Notes under the pieces: model-generated
Database searches by the model: none
What the model was told of the DNA's origin: nothing
The model's input: the letters and a program-made list of their open reading frames with translations, nothing else
Part shown: in pieces, positions 11,490-21,198 of the stretch
How positions within the stretch are numbered: the first letter of the stretch is position 1
Layout of the letters: each line of letters opens with the position of its first letter
Origin: Sabethes cyaneus
Taxonomy: Eukaryota > Arthropoda > Insecta > Diptera > Culicidae
Length of the DNA stretch: 64,000 nucleotides
Direction: 5' to 3'
Assembly: GCF_943734655.1 (NCBI RefSeq)
Contig: NC_071354.1
Coordinates: 74,281,338-74,345,337 of the forward strand
Made by a program: the position numbers and the translations under genes

Positions 11490-12790
11490 TAAAACCGTGC
11501 TAGGAGATAGAGACATTGTTACTTCGGCAAAGTTGTAAAGAACGTAAAAACAAGCAACTTTGCTGAAGAAATGGGTTTTGCATCTTCATCGGATGCAGAG
11601 TTACAGACCATTTTCTGCGGAAGTTTTTTAAAAATTAGTTTTTCATTCTTAACTTTTGTTTGTTATGTTTTAAAAGAATACATTGTTCTAGGCCAGCGTT
11701 TCTCAACTTTTTTGGTTTGGGAACCCCCTGGTAGAACTATTCTGCAGCGAACTAAATTTTTGGCGAGCCCTCATTTGGGAAACGCTATTCTAGGCAATTG
11801 TCGAAGCACGCAAATTATAATTTTCTCTAGGACTACTCCTACCATAGTTAATAAACTTTATTTTTCCCTAACTTCACGAGTCTGTAGGGTAAAATGGGGC
11901 AAGTGAAAATATGAAACAAGCCCTTCACATTACAGTTTAGGGCAAATACTACAAACTTTTGAAGGTATTAATTGAGGGTTTTGTTGAGGGTGAATTCACC
12001 GAAAAATATCAACAAAACCCTCAATTATAATCGCACGGTGATTCAAACAACGGAAATAGTAATTTTGAAAGTATTGCTTGTTCGGACCTGTCCACATTAG
12101 AGTATTGGAAGCAAGTTTTATGTATTATCCCTCCGTCTTAAGCTCAATACACGTACACCGTTAAATTATTTTTTCGTGTTAGGAAATAGAGACAAGTTTC
12201 TTCGGTAAAGTTGTATAAAATGTGAAAGTGAGTTACTTTGCTGCAAAAATATCATTTCTATTTTCATCCGGTGCAAAATTATAGGGCATTGTATTTGTAA
12301 ATTCCTTAAAAATTTCTTTTTGTACCTAACATTTCTTTGTTGCATTTTACAAGATAACTTTCAAGGGCCTCAAAATACACATTTATACAGAAAATCTCAG
12401 AAAATCAGGAAAGACCTTTCCTGGGAAATTTATCGTATAATTAAGCTTTATTTCCCTTTACTTCAAAAACAAATAGGGTAGAATGGGGCAAGAGTTAGGT
12501 CAAGTATTAGAGGACCGCCTGTCCCCACCTCCTTATATTAGAGTACGGCATTACGGTATTCTTGTGAAATGCAACTAACAAAAGTTAAAGGGAAGTTAAT
12601 GAAAATCTAATTTTCTATGAACTTCCTAAGAAAATGCTCTATAACTCTGCATCCTTTAGAGATAGAAATGTCATTTCTTCATCAAAGTTGCTTGCTTTTA
12701 CATATTCTACAACTTTGTCGAAGAAAAGCTGGGTCTGTCTTCTAAACACAAAAAGTTAATTTTTTACTTGCTCAGTTTGCAAAACTATTA
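11490..12790. repeat. three related segments, two direct and one inverted
   Basis: Segments beginning near 11500 and 12175 (plus) and spanning about 12555-12760 (minus) share: a (T/G)TTAGGA(G/A)ATAGAGACA-like phrase, CTTCGG(C/T)AAAGTTGTA, AACTTTGCTGAAGAAAT, CATC(G)GATGCAGAGTTA and AATT(C)CTTAAAAATT. Between them are two copies of TAGGGTAAAATGGGGCAAG (11884 and, with one change, 12474) and of a GGACC(N)CTGTCC phrase (12089, 12510). The first segment is interrupted by the 94-bp element at 11694-11787. A perfect 19-bp inverted repeat with a 21-base loop lies at 11969-12027. Confidence 0.6.
11694..11787. mobile_element. 94-bp hAT-type MITE
   Basis: The ends CAGCGTTTCTCAA and, reverse-complemented, TAGCGTTTCCCAAA form short imperfect TIRs. 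They are flanked by a perfect 8-bp direct duplication TTCTAGGC (11686-11693 and 11788-11795), the target length of hAT transposons. The element is far too short to encode a transposase and sits inside an older repeated segment, so its insertion is the later event. Confidence 0.8.
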
Positions 12791-15560
12791 TCAATATTTC
12801 GTGCAAGAATCATCATACCCTCCAGGTTGTGAAAGGTCAAAATTCCATGAATTTGACTGTTTACATATTTATCGAGTTTAAAAAATATATCATTCGTTAC
12901 CATAAAAGTATGCATATATCGATGTCCTTGCAGCAACAGTTTATCCGATTCCGATGCACCTCAAATTGCACTGCAAAAGAATAATAAATACAAAGCACCA
13001 TCGGTTCTCGGAATAAATTTTTCCATATGTATTTTCCTATACCAGCATCAAAGACCAAGTAAACATCCGCATTCAGTAGAGGTATACGATCGATTTCATT
13101 CGCTGGACAAACAAGCGGATTTGAGCACAGCCTGATTTATTAGCAAAGTGCTTGTTTGCTTATCCCGCCGGCAGTAAATATATTTATGTCATATCACCCG
13201 GCTCCTATAACATTCATTCGCGGAACCTTGGCTTATCCTAGTTCTAGTTAGCTCGGTTGGCAAAGTTTACTCCGCCGCCGGGAAAACCCCACATCCTCCA
13301 GTAGTGGTGTAGAATGTATTCACACATCGCACACAACTGGTGTCTGGTACGATCGTTCGTTCTGAGTGAGTGAAGTCCTGTACCTTTGTCTTTCCATTTC
13401 CTATCACCGATCCGATCTGGAATGGAACCATGCCTCAAAACCCTGAGTCGGTCGAACCGACTTCGTCCGTAGTTGTGCAGCTTGCTGTGCTTGTTACCGT
13501 TCGCACACACTTGATCAGCCAGCTAAACCTCGGCGACGCACTCTCGTACTCATCACCGCATCGTACCAGTAGAGCAGGGCGGTGCATTCCGTCCTTCAGC
13601 AATCGCTCGCTTTTACCGACCGTCGTCGTCGTCGTCGTGTCGGTGCATTTCAATTTTACCTCTGTTCATCATCACATTGGAAAATAGTTGCCGTCCGTCC
13701 TATCCTAGCAGCACCGTCCGTCAGTGAGGGGCAATAACAAAACCAACACCAGCAGGCAGAAAACCCCGACCGAGAGCGGATCAGAAACCAGCTGGTGAAG
13801 GCCTTGCGCGCAACGTTGCACTTTATTATTCTTCACATCCGCAACCCGTACTGACCCACACAAGCTCGCACCGTTGAATCCGTGCAGCAGAAGGGTACCT
13901 CTACATTTACTCATCATTGAGATATGTCCAATTGAAGACTTTTGTATCACTGAATTTTTTTACAACACCAAAAAAAAAGATGGACGTTTGCGAATACCAG
14001 AGGTGGCGGCCGCCAGTAGTAGGTCAAGACGAGTTTTCCTACCGGTACAGCGGCGGTGAAACCAAACTTTGACGAGCTGAACAATATGACATCCGCAATC
14101 AAAGCAACACCTTGCCAATCGTGTAGGTATGTGTGTGTGTGCGCCGTACGCGCGGCACCTGGTCTGTTGCATGTACGAACCAATGCGCATGTGTTCACGT
14201 TGGCTGCTTGGCAAGAACGTCGAAGCTGCTGCTGTTGTTGGTAATTGCACTGCACTGTTGTTGTTATTCTTTGTCACACACTACCAACAAACCCATAATA
14301 AGTGGTGCAGTTTGTTCGGGTAGCTTTTCTCTGCAGCAGAGTGGCCTGCCTGGTTGGGTCGTATAATGTCAACCCCGCAAACCAAACCAGTCCTGTCCTG
14401 GAATTGTACAGCGGTCAATATGCTGATAAAAAAAAGTCAACCACGTAACTGTTGCATCACACCACCCTCTCTCGGTCGGTATAGGTCGTGAATTTGTCGC
14501 GTTTATCGCTATATTTGCGGTATTTGTGGTGTGGCTGGAGACCTACTCTTGCTGCTGCAGTTCGAAATGGCCAATACGTTTTGAATCCTGATTTTTCCAC
14601 ACGACGCATAGAAAGGAAAGGGGAAAAAGAGAAACTGTTTCGAAAAAATTGGACAGATTCCGCACGCAAATGCAAATTGGACTCGTTTGCCGATTCGTAT
14701 TTTTTTTACGGAACGTCCGATCTTTGCGCTTGTTCAGGGTCATCATCATCACACCACAGCACACCGGGGCCGGGGTTAGCGGAGAGGTTGCTTGCTGGCC
14801 GTGTTCGCATGTGGTAACCAATGGAAATGAAAAAAAAAAAAAAAAAAAATAAGCGGGAAGAGGACGAAACTGCGCTTACTTATTGACTCGAATGAAGGCA
14901 ATCAAGCTTCTAATTGATTTTTTAGACTTGAGTGCATGCACATGTCTGCTGAGCTGCTGGGACTGTGTGGCTGCTGCAGAATCGAAGGAATTTTTGGGGG
15001 CAGTTATGGCAGTTGCAGCAGCAGGTATGGTATGGTTCGCCCGAGAGTCGTCCGTTTGTCTGATGGTGTGCCGATGATGGTGCAATGGCACACTTCGAGC
15101 ACCCCGAACCGGAACCGGTGTTGTTTCTTTCAAGGTCTGCTGACTGAATGGGCAGCAGCCGATTCGTCTGGGGGCTTTTGTGGTCGGGTACCGGGCGATT
15201 GCTGCAGTTCTCTCGGTATATTTATAGATTGGCGATAATTACTTTCATGTCAAGCAGTAATCAATCATTTGTGGAAATTATTGTTATATCGAATGTTTCA
15301 ATCTGGTTACCTATATTTAAATCAGCGGTTGTTGGTCTTGAAAACAGGGGTTTTGTACGTATCATAACTCTTTGGGTCGAGTAAAATGTTATAGACGATG
15401 TTTTTGCCGATATAGAATATTAAATTGAAAAGAAAAAGATATATAGATAAATGATATTAATTGCCATGAACTTGACTTTGTTAGAATGTTAATTTTTTAT
15501 TTGAACATGATTTCCGATACATGGTTACCTCAACTTCCTCACAGGAAGGTTAATTTTCGA
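12791..15560. other. unique sequence, no recognised gene
   Basis: From about 13150 to 15240 composition is GC-balanced with many CA/GT- and CGT-rich stretches: (CGT)n at 13620-13640, (GT)n near 14128-14140, CTGCTG runs near 14225, and A20 at 14830-14849. Numerous overlapping open frames of 60-110 codons on both strands reflect this composition. None shows a domain I know. This may be a regulatory or untranslated-exon region, but that is inference. Confidence 0.45.
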
Positions 15561-15574
15561 CCACCTTTTGCAAC

Positions 15575-15800
15575 GATAGGGGTCAGATATCAGTAATAAA
15601 GTGGCGAATGTTGTTTTCCAAGATGTCAATTGTCTGCGGTCGATCAGCATAACGCCAAAACGATCTGAAAGGCCAATTCACGGATCCATTATGCAAAATT
15701 ATTCGTTCGCCGAACGTGTCTTTTGACAAATCATTTAATTCTGGCATGTTGCACCGTCTTGTTGAAACCATTCAATTGTGGCACCTAAAACGCTAGTGAT
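15575..15800 (-). pseudogene. Tc3-like transposase C-terminal remnant
   Basis: On the minus strand the text around 15770 reads WFQQDGATC in one frame, then LNDLSKDTFGERIILHNGS, then VNWPFRS, and after a short deletion YADRPQTIDILENNIRHFI down to about 15590. This matches the second aspartate block and the C-terminal part of the arthropod Tc3-like transposase whose N-terminal and middle parts are represented at 6030-6640. The expected CDLTPLDYF block with the third acidic residue is deleted and the frame is broken, so the copy is dead. No TIRs were located. Confidence 0.7.
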
Positions 15801-16140
15801 CGTGGTTCTGTGGCGGTCATCATTAAGGTTCAAGAGCAGTTGTCATTAAACTTTTGTATTCCAAAGTATCTTCATATTTAAAATGATAAATTTTTATTTA
15901 AATGTATTCATTTTGTTCCGCTAATAAACAGCAAAAATGCATCAGATAAATTCTGCTCAATTTTTATATTGAGCGTAAAAACTACATCTGAAATTCAAAA
16001 ATTCAATAACCAGTGTTTGAACCTCAACTTTTACGTTCTGGTCAGCACTATTTTTGAAGTAAACCGGAAAGCGTCAGCAAAAAAGCGTTTTCCAGGCTTA
16101 TGAGGAATATTTATTACACCATCTGCTAACTATGAATTCG
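15801..16140. other. AT-rich sequence, nothing recognised
   Basis: About 340 bases of AT-rich DNA between the Tc3-like remnant and the hexanucleotide tract. No coding, RNA or repeat signature. Confidence 0.5.
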
Positions 16141-16154
16141 TTTAATTTCTTCTC

Positions 16155-16187
16155 AGTAATAGTAATAGTAATAGTAATAGTAATAGT
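16155..16187 (+). repeat. (AGTAAT)n hexanucleotide tract, left block
   Basis: About 5.5 perfect copies of AGTAAT lie directly against the left arm of the Foldback-like element. Matching blocks lie at 18060-18077 and 22962-23047. I read the three as pieces of one target tract split by two insertions. Confidence 0.85.
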
Positions 16188-16195
16188 GGGCTGGT

Positions 16196-16368
16196 ACCGA
16201 ATGGCCGAAACACAAATGGCCGAATCACGAATGGCCGAAATCCAAATGGCCGAATTTCAATAACAGTCACAGAAGGCCGAATCACGAAAAGCCGAATCAC
16301 AAATGGCCGAATCACGAATGGCCGAATCACGAATGGCCGAATCACGAAAGGCCGAAATTTTTCGGAGT
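16196..16368 (+). repeat. left minisatellite arm, 15-bp units
   Basis: About eleven units of GGCCGAATCACGAAT and variants (GGCCGAAATCCAAAT, GGCCGAATTTCAATA). Because 15 is a multiple of 3, the minus strand reads as a repetitive RPFVI peptide; this is an artefact of the period and not a gene. Confidence 0.85.
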
Positions 16369-16570
16369 GCCTAAATAACTACTCAATAAAAAACCATGAA
16401 TTGGCAAGTAGTTAATAAATAACTTTAATCAAACAAAAAACAAACTACTACTATTAAACAAACAAAACATGCTTTACGAACGCCTTTGTTTAGCGCTTAA
16501 TAAAAGTGCAACTGCGTTAACAAAATTTTTGCTGCTCATTTTGTGAGCATTAACACATTTCGACTAGATT

Positions 16571-17220
16571 TTTTCGTCTATTTCTCGGCGCGAATTCGGA
16601 ACATCCCCCTGAAGAATTCTAAGGATGTTCCCCTCTATCGCCTTTTGCTCCACCCGCAGCTTTGTGATGATCCTGGTCATTGACAGGTGATGGGAACCAA
16701 CAATTGTTGTCCATCGTTGGTGCTATGCTTCCAAGCTGTTTGTGGTCCGCGATAGCTTGTCAATGACAGGCTTAAAATTTGACCACAGAGTGGGGTGAAA
16801 CATTGGTCTATTGTTTCGGTTCCTCCCACTTATGTTAGTATTTCGAAAATATGTAAGGAAATTATTCAATTCTTCAGGCATCGTTCCTTCCATCGCGTCG
16901 TACGCCTCCTGTATCAGATTTTGCGGCACAAAAGACAAAGCCTAGAATTTTTATTACATTATAAAAACATCAAATAAAAGTACTTTATCAACAAACCTGC
17001 TGCCGTTTTACCACCATGAATATGTCTGTGTTGGTCGAGTAATGTTGTTTTAGTCCGCGTATATTTAATTGTTTTATCATATTTTGTGTGAAATGAAAAA
17101 AGCATAAGAAGCATTCCGTTTCTGCTTGTTTTTATTGAATAGTATCCCATCAATGGAAAGCATTTCGGTTTTACTCTCTGCGACAACACAATTTTAACGA
17201 CAGGTGCACTTTCTTCGTTG
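16571..17220 (-). pseudogene. MULE-type transposase remnant (FLYWCH finger plus C-terminal domain)
   Basis: Reading on the minus strand, a degenerate FLYWCH zinc finger comes first (about 17160-16995): MLSIDGILFNKNKQKRNASY, then positions where Trp-Arg-Cys and a second Cys are expected but are Ala-Phe-Phe and Leu, then a frameshift and HRHIHGG. The C-terminal part follows at 16954-16571: LSFVPQNLIQEAYDAM, PEELNNFLTYFRNT, FHPTLWSNF and RTTNSLEA. This resembles the block FVP...DYFEDTYIG...FP..LWN...RTNNS.EGWH in Foldback/Phantom MULE transposases. A TAG replaces the Trp codon after SLEA, and the frame then stays open for about 45 codons. The catalytic DDE region between finger and C-terminus is deleted. 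A TTCTAG just before the C-terminal block may be an old splice acceptor. Not functional. Confidence 0.65.
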
Positions 17221-17639
17221 CTGAAACCAGCAACATCGCTGAAACCAGCAATCGCCGGATGCACTCATTTTTCACAGGACAACTACCAACCACCGTGCGG
17301 AAAGCAAACCGTGTTCAACAACAATGGACACAACTGTTGGCTTTGCTATGTGCGGTCAACAAAGATGGACACGGCGGGATATTGAATGAAATATTTCGGC
17401 CGATTTAGTAATAGGGTAATAAACTTGTAGTTTACTGCATTTACTTCTTTATGAAAATCCATGACAGTAAGAATAAGATAACAATTATAAGCATAATATA
17501 ATATAATATAAGCATATTATAATATAAGCATACATCTACCAAAGATAATTTTTATACTGGTTTTTATCTCATATTTCTTGATTATAAATACATCTTCATT
17601 ATAAGGTGCGAGACGTATTTACCGTGTTAGTAGCAAATG

Positions 17640-17750
17640 TTTCCTAGATGATTCAGGGCGAGACGGCCGTAGGCCGCGAGTGTGCGCCGGTGACCCGCCG
17701 TCGGAAGCGCCGGCCACTGCGGGGGGGCAGCCCCCCCGCAGAAACCACTA
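17640..17750 (+). repeat. GC-rich module shared with the Helitron 3' region
   Basis: This block inside the Foldback-like element is strikingly GC-rich against AT-rich neighbours. It shares with 35268-35340 the order ATTCAGG(G/A)CGAG, CCGCGAGTG / GTCGCGAGTG, an identical 27-bp core (17686-17712 and 35295-35321) and a CCACTG(C)GGGGGG end. It ends in a perfect palindrome at 17717-17741: 12-bp arms CTGCGGGGGGGC and GCCCCCCCGCAG around a single A. It is non-coding as far as I can tell. Confidence 0.75.
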
Positions 17751-17896
17751 CTATTTAGGTGCATGCATTTTCCTAGGTTTACTGTCTATTAGAGATTATC
17801 CCTTAGTTAAGTCCGAACGAGCGGCAGCGAGTAAGGACAGCATGTACCCAACGTTTGCGCAGGTTGAAGGCTATGAATATTTACGGTCGAATATGA

Positions 17897-18050
17897 CATT
17901 CGGCCATTCGTGTTTCGGCCATTTGTGATTCGGCCATTCGTGATTCGGCCTTTAGTGATTCGGCCATTTGGTATATTATGCCATTCATTATTTCGGCCAT
18001 TTGTGTTTCGGCCATTCGTGATTCGGCCATTTGTGTTTCGGCCATTCGTA
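17897..18050 (-). repeat. right minisatellite arm, 15-bp units inverted
   Basis: Units such as ATTCGGCCATTCGTG and TTTCGGCCATTTGTG are the reverse complement of the left arm. One degenerate unit (ATTATGCCATTCATT) sits mid-array. This arm forms the second terminal inverted repeat. Confidence 0.85.
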
Positions 18051-18059
18051 GGTAATCCG

Positions 18060-18077
18060 TAATAGTAATAGTAATAG
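18060..18077 (+). repeat. (TAATAG)3 between the two insertions
   Basis: Three perfect hexamer copies lie between the outer end of the Foldback-like element and the 3' tail of the LINE. They look like a surviving piece of the target tract. Confidence 0.8.
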
Positions 18078-18114
18078 TTTATTTATTTATTTATTTATTT
18101 TTATTTATTTATTT
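18078..18114 (-). repeat. LINE 3' tail, (TAAA)n
   Basis: On the plus strand this is TTTA repeated with one irregular unit. On the element strand it is the terminal (TAAA)n tail, directly followed by the hexamer target. Short tandem 3' tails in place of poly(A) are common in CR1- and I-related LINEs. Confidence 0.7.
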
Positions 18115-18217
18115 CGTCAACCGATGTAGACTAGTATAATGCATATACAGTTTCTTATATAGAAGTCTTATAATTAGATGGTGATTAAAAAGTGTTCTTA
18201 TTCCTTTGTTTCGTTAT

Positions 18218-21112
18218 CTACGCGTTATGATTACGTATTGAATTAAAGTGATGTTTAAGTCTATGCCGAGACATTGTAAAGTCAATGGTTTCGCAGTATT
18301 GATTGTACGCTGCCATCATACGATTTAGTGGACCGAATTTTGCATAATTAGTACGATAATGGCTTATGGCAAATAAATTTCGATTACGAAGTTGCCGGGT
18401 AGGTGTATAAAAGTTCAGTTTTGATAAAAGTGTTGCTGAGTCAATACGGTGCGAAACGATATCGTTTACAAATGAGACCATTGCATAAATACGACGCTCT
18501 TTTAATGATTGTATATTTATAAGCATGCAGCGTGCTTCGTATGATGGAAGAGGAAATGCTGTCCAACCTAATTTACGAAGAGCATATAAGAGAAATTGTT
18601 TTTGTACTGATTCTATTCTTTCTTCGTGCGTGATTGAAAAAGGAGACCATACAATACTGCAGTATTCCAGTATTGACCTCACATAAGCAATATATAGTGT
18701 TTTGATGGTGTATGGATCTGAAAAATTATAGCTAAAGCGTTTAATAAAACCTAGCATGTTGTTTGCTCTGTGTATTATTGTGTTATAATGGTCGATGAAA
18801 GTTAGTTTGGAGTCTAAGATAATTCCTAAATCCCTAACTTTTTCACATTTTTCTACTATTTGATTTCCTAATATGATTGATATTTCCGGTGTAATTCTTT
18901 TTCTGCTAAATGATATAAGGTTGCACTTTTTTACATTAAGTTCTAATAAGCTTTTTTTACACCATATGTAGAATATGTGTATTTCGTTCTGGAATACATT
19001 GATGTCTTCTTCATTTCTTATTTCCAAAAAGAGCTTCATATCGTCGGCATATATTAGCACTTTAAGTTCCTTGAGAATGAAGGAAATGTCGTTTACATAC
19101 AAGATAAAAAGAAGAGGTCCCAAATGAGAGCCTTGAGGAACACCAGAAGTGACTTGAATTGGATTCGAGGTCTTTCCGTTAAATTTAATTATTTGTTGGC
19201 GATTAGTTAAATACGATTCAAGCCATTTCAGGAGCCCTGGCTCAATTCCAATTTTTTGTAATTTGAAAAGCAGCATTGGTATGTCAATGCGATCAAATGC
19301 CTTGCTAAAGTCCGTATAGAGTGCTTCTACATGGTTTCCATTATCCATTGCATTCAGTGAGTGGTCTATGAATTCCAGTAAATTTGTCGTAGTCGAACGT
19401 CCTTTGAAGAAACCGTGTTGCATTTCTGTAATTCTGTTTTTAATTTGAAGGAATAGTTTTTCATTGATAATAGCTTCAAAAAGTTTTGGAATGCAAGAGA
19501 TAATGGCAATACCACGATAATTACGTACGTCAGATTTCCGGCCCGATTTAAAGATAGGCACCAGAAATGAGCTTTTCCATATTTTTGGAAAGATTCCGGA
19601 TTTTAGTGATAAGTTAAAAAGCCAAAACAGAGGAGCAGTGAACTCTATTGCAAGATTTTTTATGAATACTGGAGGGATTCCGTCAGGCCCAGGACCTTTT
19701 GAGGCATCCACATTTTTCAAAGCCTGCAAAATATCCTGAGCCTGAAGTTGGTTAACGCCAATATCCATTGAAGAATCCGGAAAAAATGCAAAATAGTCGC
19801 GATCGCGATCTTCTTCAGAAAATGTTGTATAGATTTCTTGAAAAAATTTTGCAAAAAGCTTACAAATATTTTCCGAGCTATCCCCAACATTTTCATCAAG
19901 ATGCATTATGGATGGAAAATTGTCAGATTTTAGTTTAGTTTTCACGTAATTAAAGAAGTTTTTAGGACTGGACTTTATTTCAAGTTCAATTTTTGAATTG
20001 TACTCTTCAAACGCATTGCTGATTGCAAAATTTAGCTGGTTGCATACGTCCAAATATCTTGCTAAATTTTCAGTACTGGCATGTTTTTTATAATTTTTAT
20101 GGGCCTTTTGTTTGCGATTTTTCAAGTTCTTAATCTTACTGTTATACCAGACTGGACTTTTTGTATTTTTGTGACGTCTTCTTTTCTTTAACGGTATGTT
20201 CTGTATCATTACTTCTAATAAAATTTTATAGAATGTGTCTACAGCAACTTCGACATTTTCTTCATTCTTGAGAATAAGTTGCCAATTAACACAGTTTAAT
20301 CTACGTCTAATGTTTTCATAGTTTGCCTTTTCGTATTCAAAAACTTCTTCGAACTCGCAATCGTTGGGTCTATGGTATTTGTGTATAAATAAAGAATATT
20401 CAATTGCTGTGTGAAACGCCTCATTTTTCCATAGTGGATTTAATGATTCAGTCACACAGAAGTCTTCATAAATGTTCGTAAGCAAAAAATCTAGATAGCA
20501 ATTTTGTTGGTTTTTAATATGGTTAATTTGGTTCAGCCCCAAATTAGCAGTTTTGTCGAAAATAAACTGCAGTGTTTCATTCTCCCCAACGATTGGGAGT
20601 AAGATGCATTCATTTTCAGAGTCTGGAATGAAGTCAGCATGGCGTTGATTGAAGTCTCCATAAATGTGAACTTTAACCTCGGGAGGCAGTTGTGATAGAA
20701 TGTGTTCGGCAATTTGGAAAAATGCTTCGTAAGTTGTTTTATGAGCTTGGTCTGGAGGAAAATACACCGAGGCGAATACATGTGTTTCTCCTGCTAAATG
20801 TGATTTTACCCAGACATGCTCGAATTCTTTAAATTTTGTTGTCGTTATAATTTCGGAATTGAAATTAGACGACAAAGCTATGAGGACTCCGCCACCCGAC
20901 TTCTTTTGAGACTCAAGAAAATTTCTGTCGTCTCTGAATACGTTAAAGGCACTTCCAAAAATTTCTTCACTTTTTACGCTTTCATTCCAGCTTGTCTCAG
21001 TTGCCAGAATAACAGAAAAGGATGAGCTATGTAAATTTTTATAAATTTCCTTCATTTTGGCTGGACTTTTCATGCGATTGAAATTTTGACAATAAATCAA
21101 TATTTCAGTCAC
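18218..21112 (-). CDS. LINE ORF2: AP-type endonuclease and reverse transcriptase
   Basis: ORF2 nicks target DNA and reverse-transcribes the element RNA at the nick. Counting from a GTG at 21112, residues 1-240 are the exonuclease-endonuclease-phosphatase domain: ILIYCQN with the metal-binding Asn near residue 10, a TETSWNE block and IYGDFNQ. The usual terminal SDH is replaced by AFHTAIE, as in T1/Q relatives that have a YHPxLE-type block. The reverse transcriptase covers about 460-740: TDFSKAFDRID (first catalytic Asp 607), SGVPQGSHLGPLLF and YADD (688-691). A Cys/His-poor C-terminal region ends with SRHRLKHHFNSIRNHNA. No internal stop. No ATG precedes the endonuclease motif: the frame is open upstream to 21238 and overlaps the end of ORF1 by 40 nt in the -1 frame. 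Initiation may be by reinitiation or frameshift, or this copy may have lost its ATG. Confidence 0.85.
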   Translation of the reverse strand: MTEILIYCQNFNRMKSPAKMKEIYKNLHSSSFSVILATETSWNESVKSEEIFGSAFNVFRDDRNFLESQKKSGGGVLIALSSNFNSEIITTTKFKEFEHVWVKSHLAGETHVFASVYFPPDQAHKTTYEAFFQIAEHILSQLPPEVKVHIYGDFNQRHADFIPDSENECILLPIVGENETLQFIFDKTANLGLNQINHIKNQQNCYLDFLLTNIYEDFCVTESLNPLWKNEAFHTAIEYSLFIHKYHRPNDCEFEEVFEYEKANYENIRRRLNCVNWQLILKNEENVEVAVDTFYKILLEVMIQNIPLKKRRRHKNTKSPVWYNSKIKNLKNRKQKAHKNYKKHASTENLARYLDVCNQLNFAISNAFEEYNSKIELEIKSSPKNFFNYVKTKLKSDNFPSIMHLDENVGDSSENICKLFAKFFQEIYTTFSEEDRDRDYFAFFPDSSMDIGVNQLQAQDILQALKNVDASKGPGPDGIPPVFIKNLAIEFTAPLFWLFNLSLKSGIFPKIWKSSFLVPIFKSGRKSDVRNYRGIAIISCIPKLFEAIINEKLFLQIKNRITEMQHGFFKGRSTTTNLLEFIDHSLNAMDNGNHVEALYTDFSKAFDRIDIPMLLFKLQKIGIEPGLLKWLESYLTNRQQIIKFNGKTSNPIQVTSGVPQGSHLGPLLFILYVNDISFILKELKVLIYADDMKLFLEIRNEEDINVFQNEIHIFYIWCKKSLLELNVKKCNLISFSRKRITPEISIILGNQIVEKCEKVRDLGIILDSKLTFIDHYNTIIHRANNMLGFIKRFSYNFSDPYTIKTLYIAYVRSILEYCSIVWSPFSITHEERIESVQKQFLLYALRKLGWTAFPLPSYEARCMLINIQSLKERRIYAMVSFVNDIVSHRIDSATLLSKLNFYTPTRQLRNRNLFAISHYRTNYAKFGPLNRMMAAYNQYCETIDFTMSRHRLKHHFNSIRNHNA

Positions 21113-21198
21113 ATTCTGTTTTAGTGAAGAAATTGACGGAAGAGGGTCGGTTGAAGAAATACTTAAATTAGTTACCTCTTTCTCATCGAAAGGAGTCG

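Larger units (their letters stand above)
16188..18059. mobile_element. Foldback/MULE-like DNA transposon with minisatellite TIRs
   Basis: The left arm (about 16196-16368) is built of 15-bp units such as GGCCGAATCACGAAT and GGCCGAAACACAAAT. The right arm (about 17897-18050) holds the same units in reverse complement, and the outermost roughly 45 bases match closely in the same unit order. The interior carries a decayed MULE-type transposase on the minus strand (16571-17220). Long inverted repeats made of short tandem units plus a MULE-type transposase is the layout of Drosophila Foldback/NOF elements, so I assign it to that group. Both flanks are the AGTAAT hexamer, so the usual 8-10 bp target duplication cannot be resolved. 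The catalytic DDE region is missing, so it is non-autonomous. Confidence 0.7.

Noticed and set aside
16142..16345. Minus-strand frame with an RPFVI repeat and a leucine run
   Set aside because: It is the translation of the 15-bp minisatellite and the hexamer tract.
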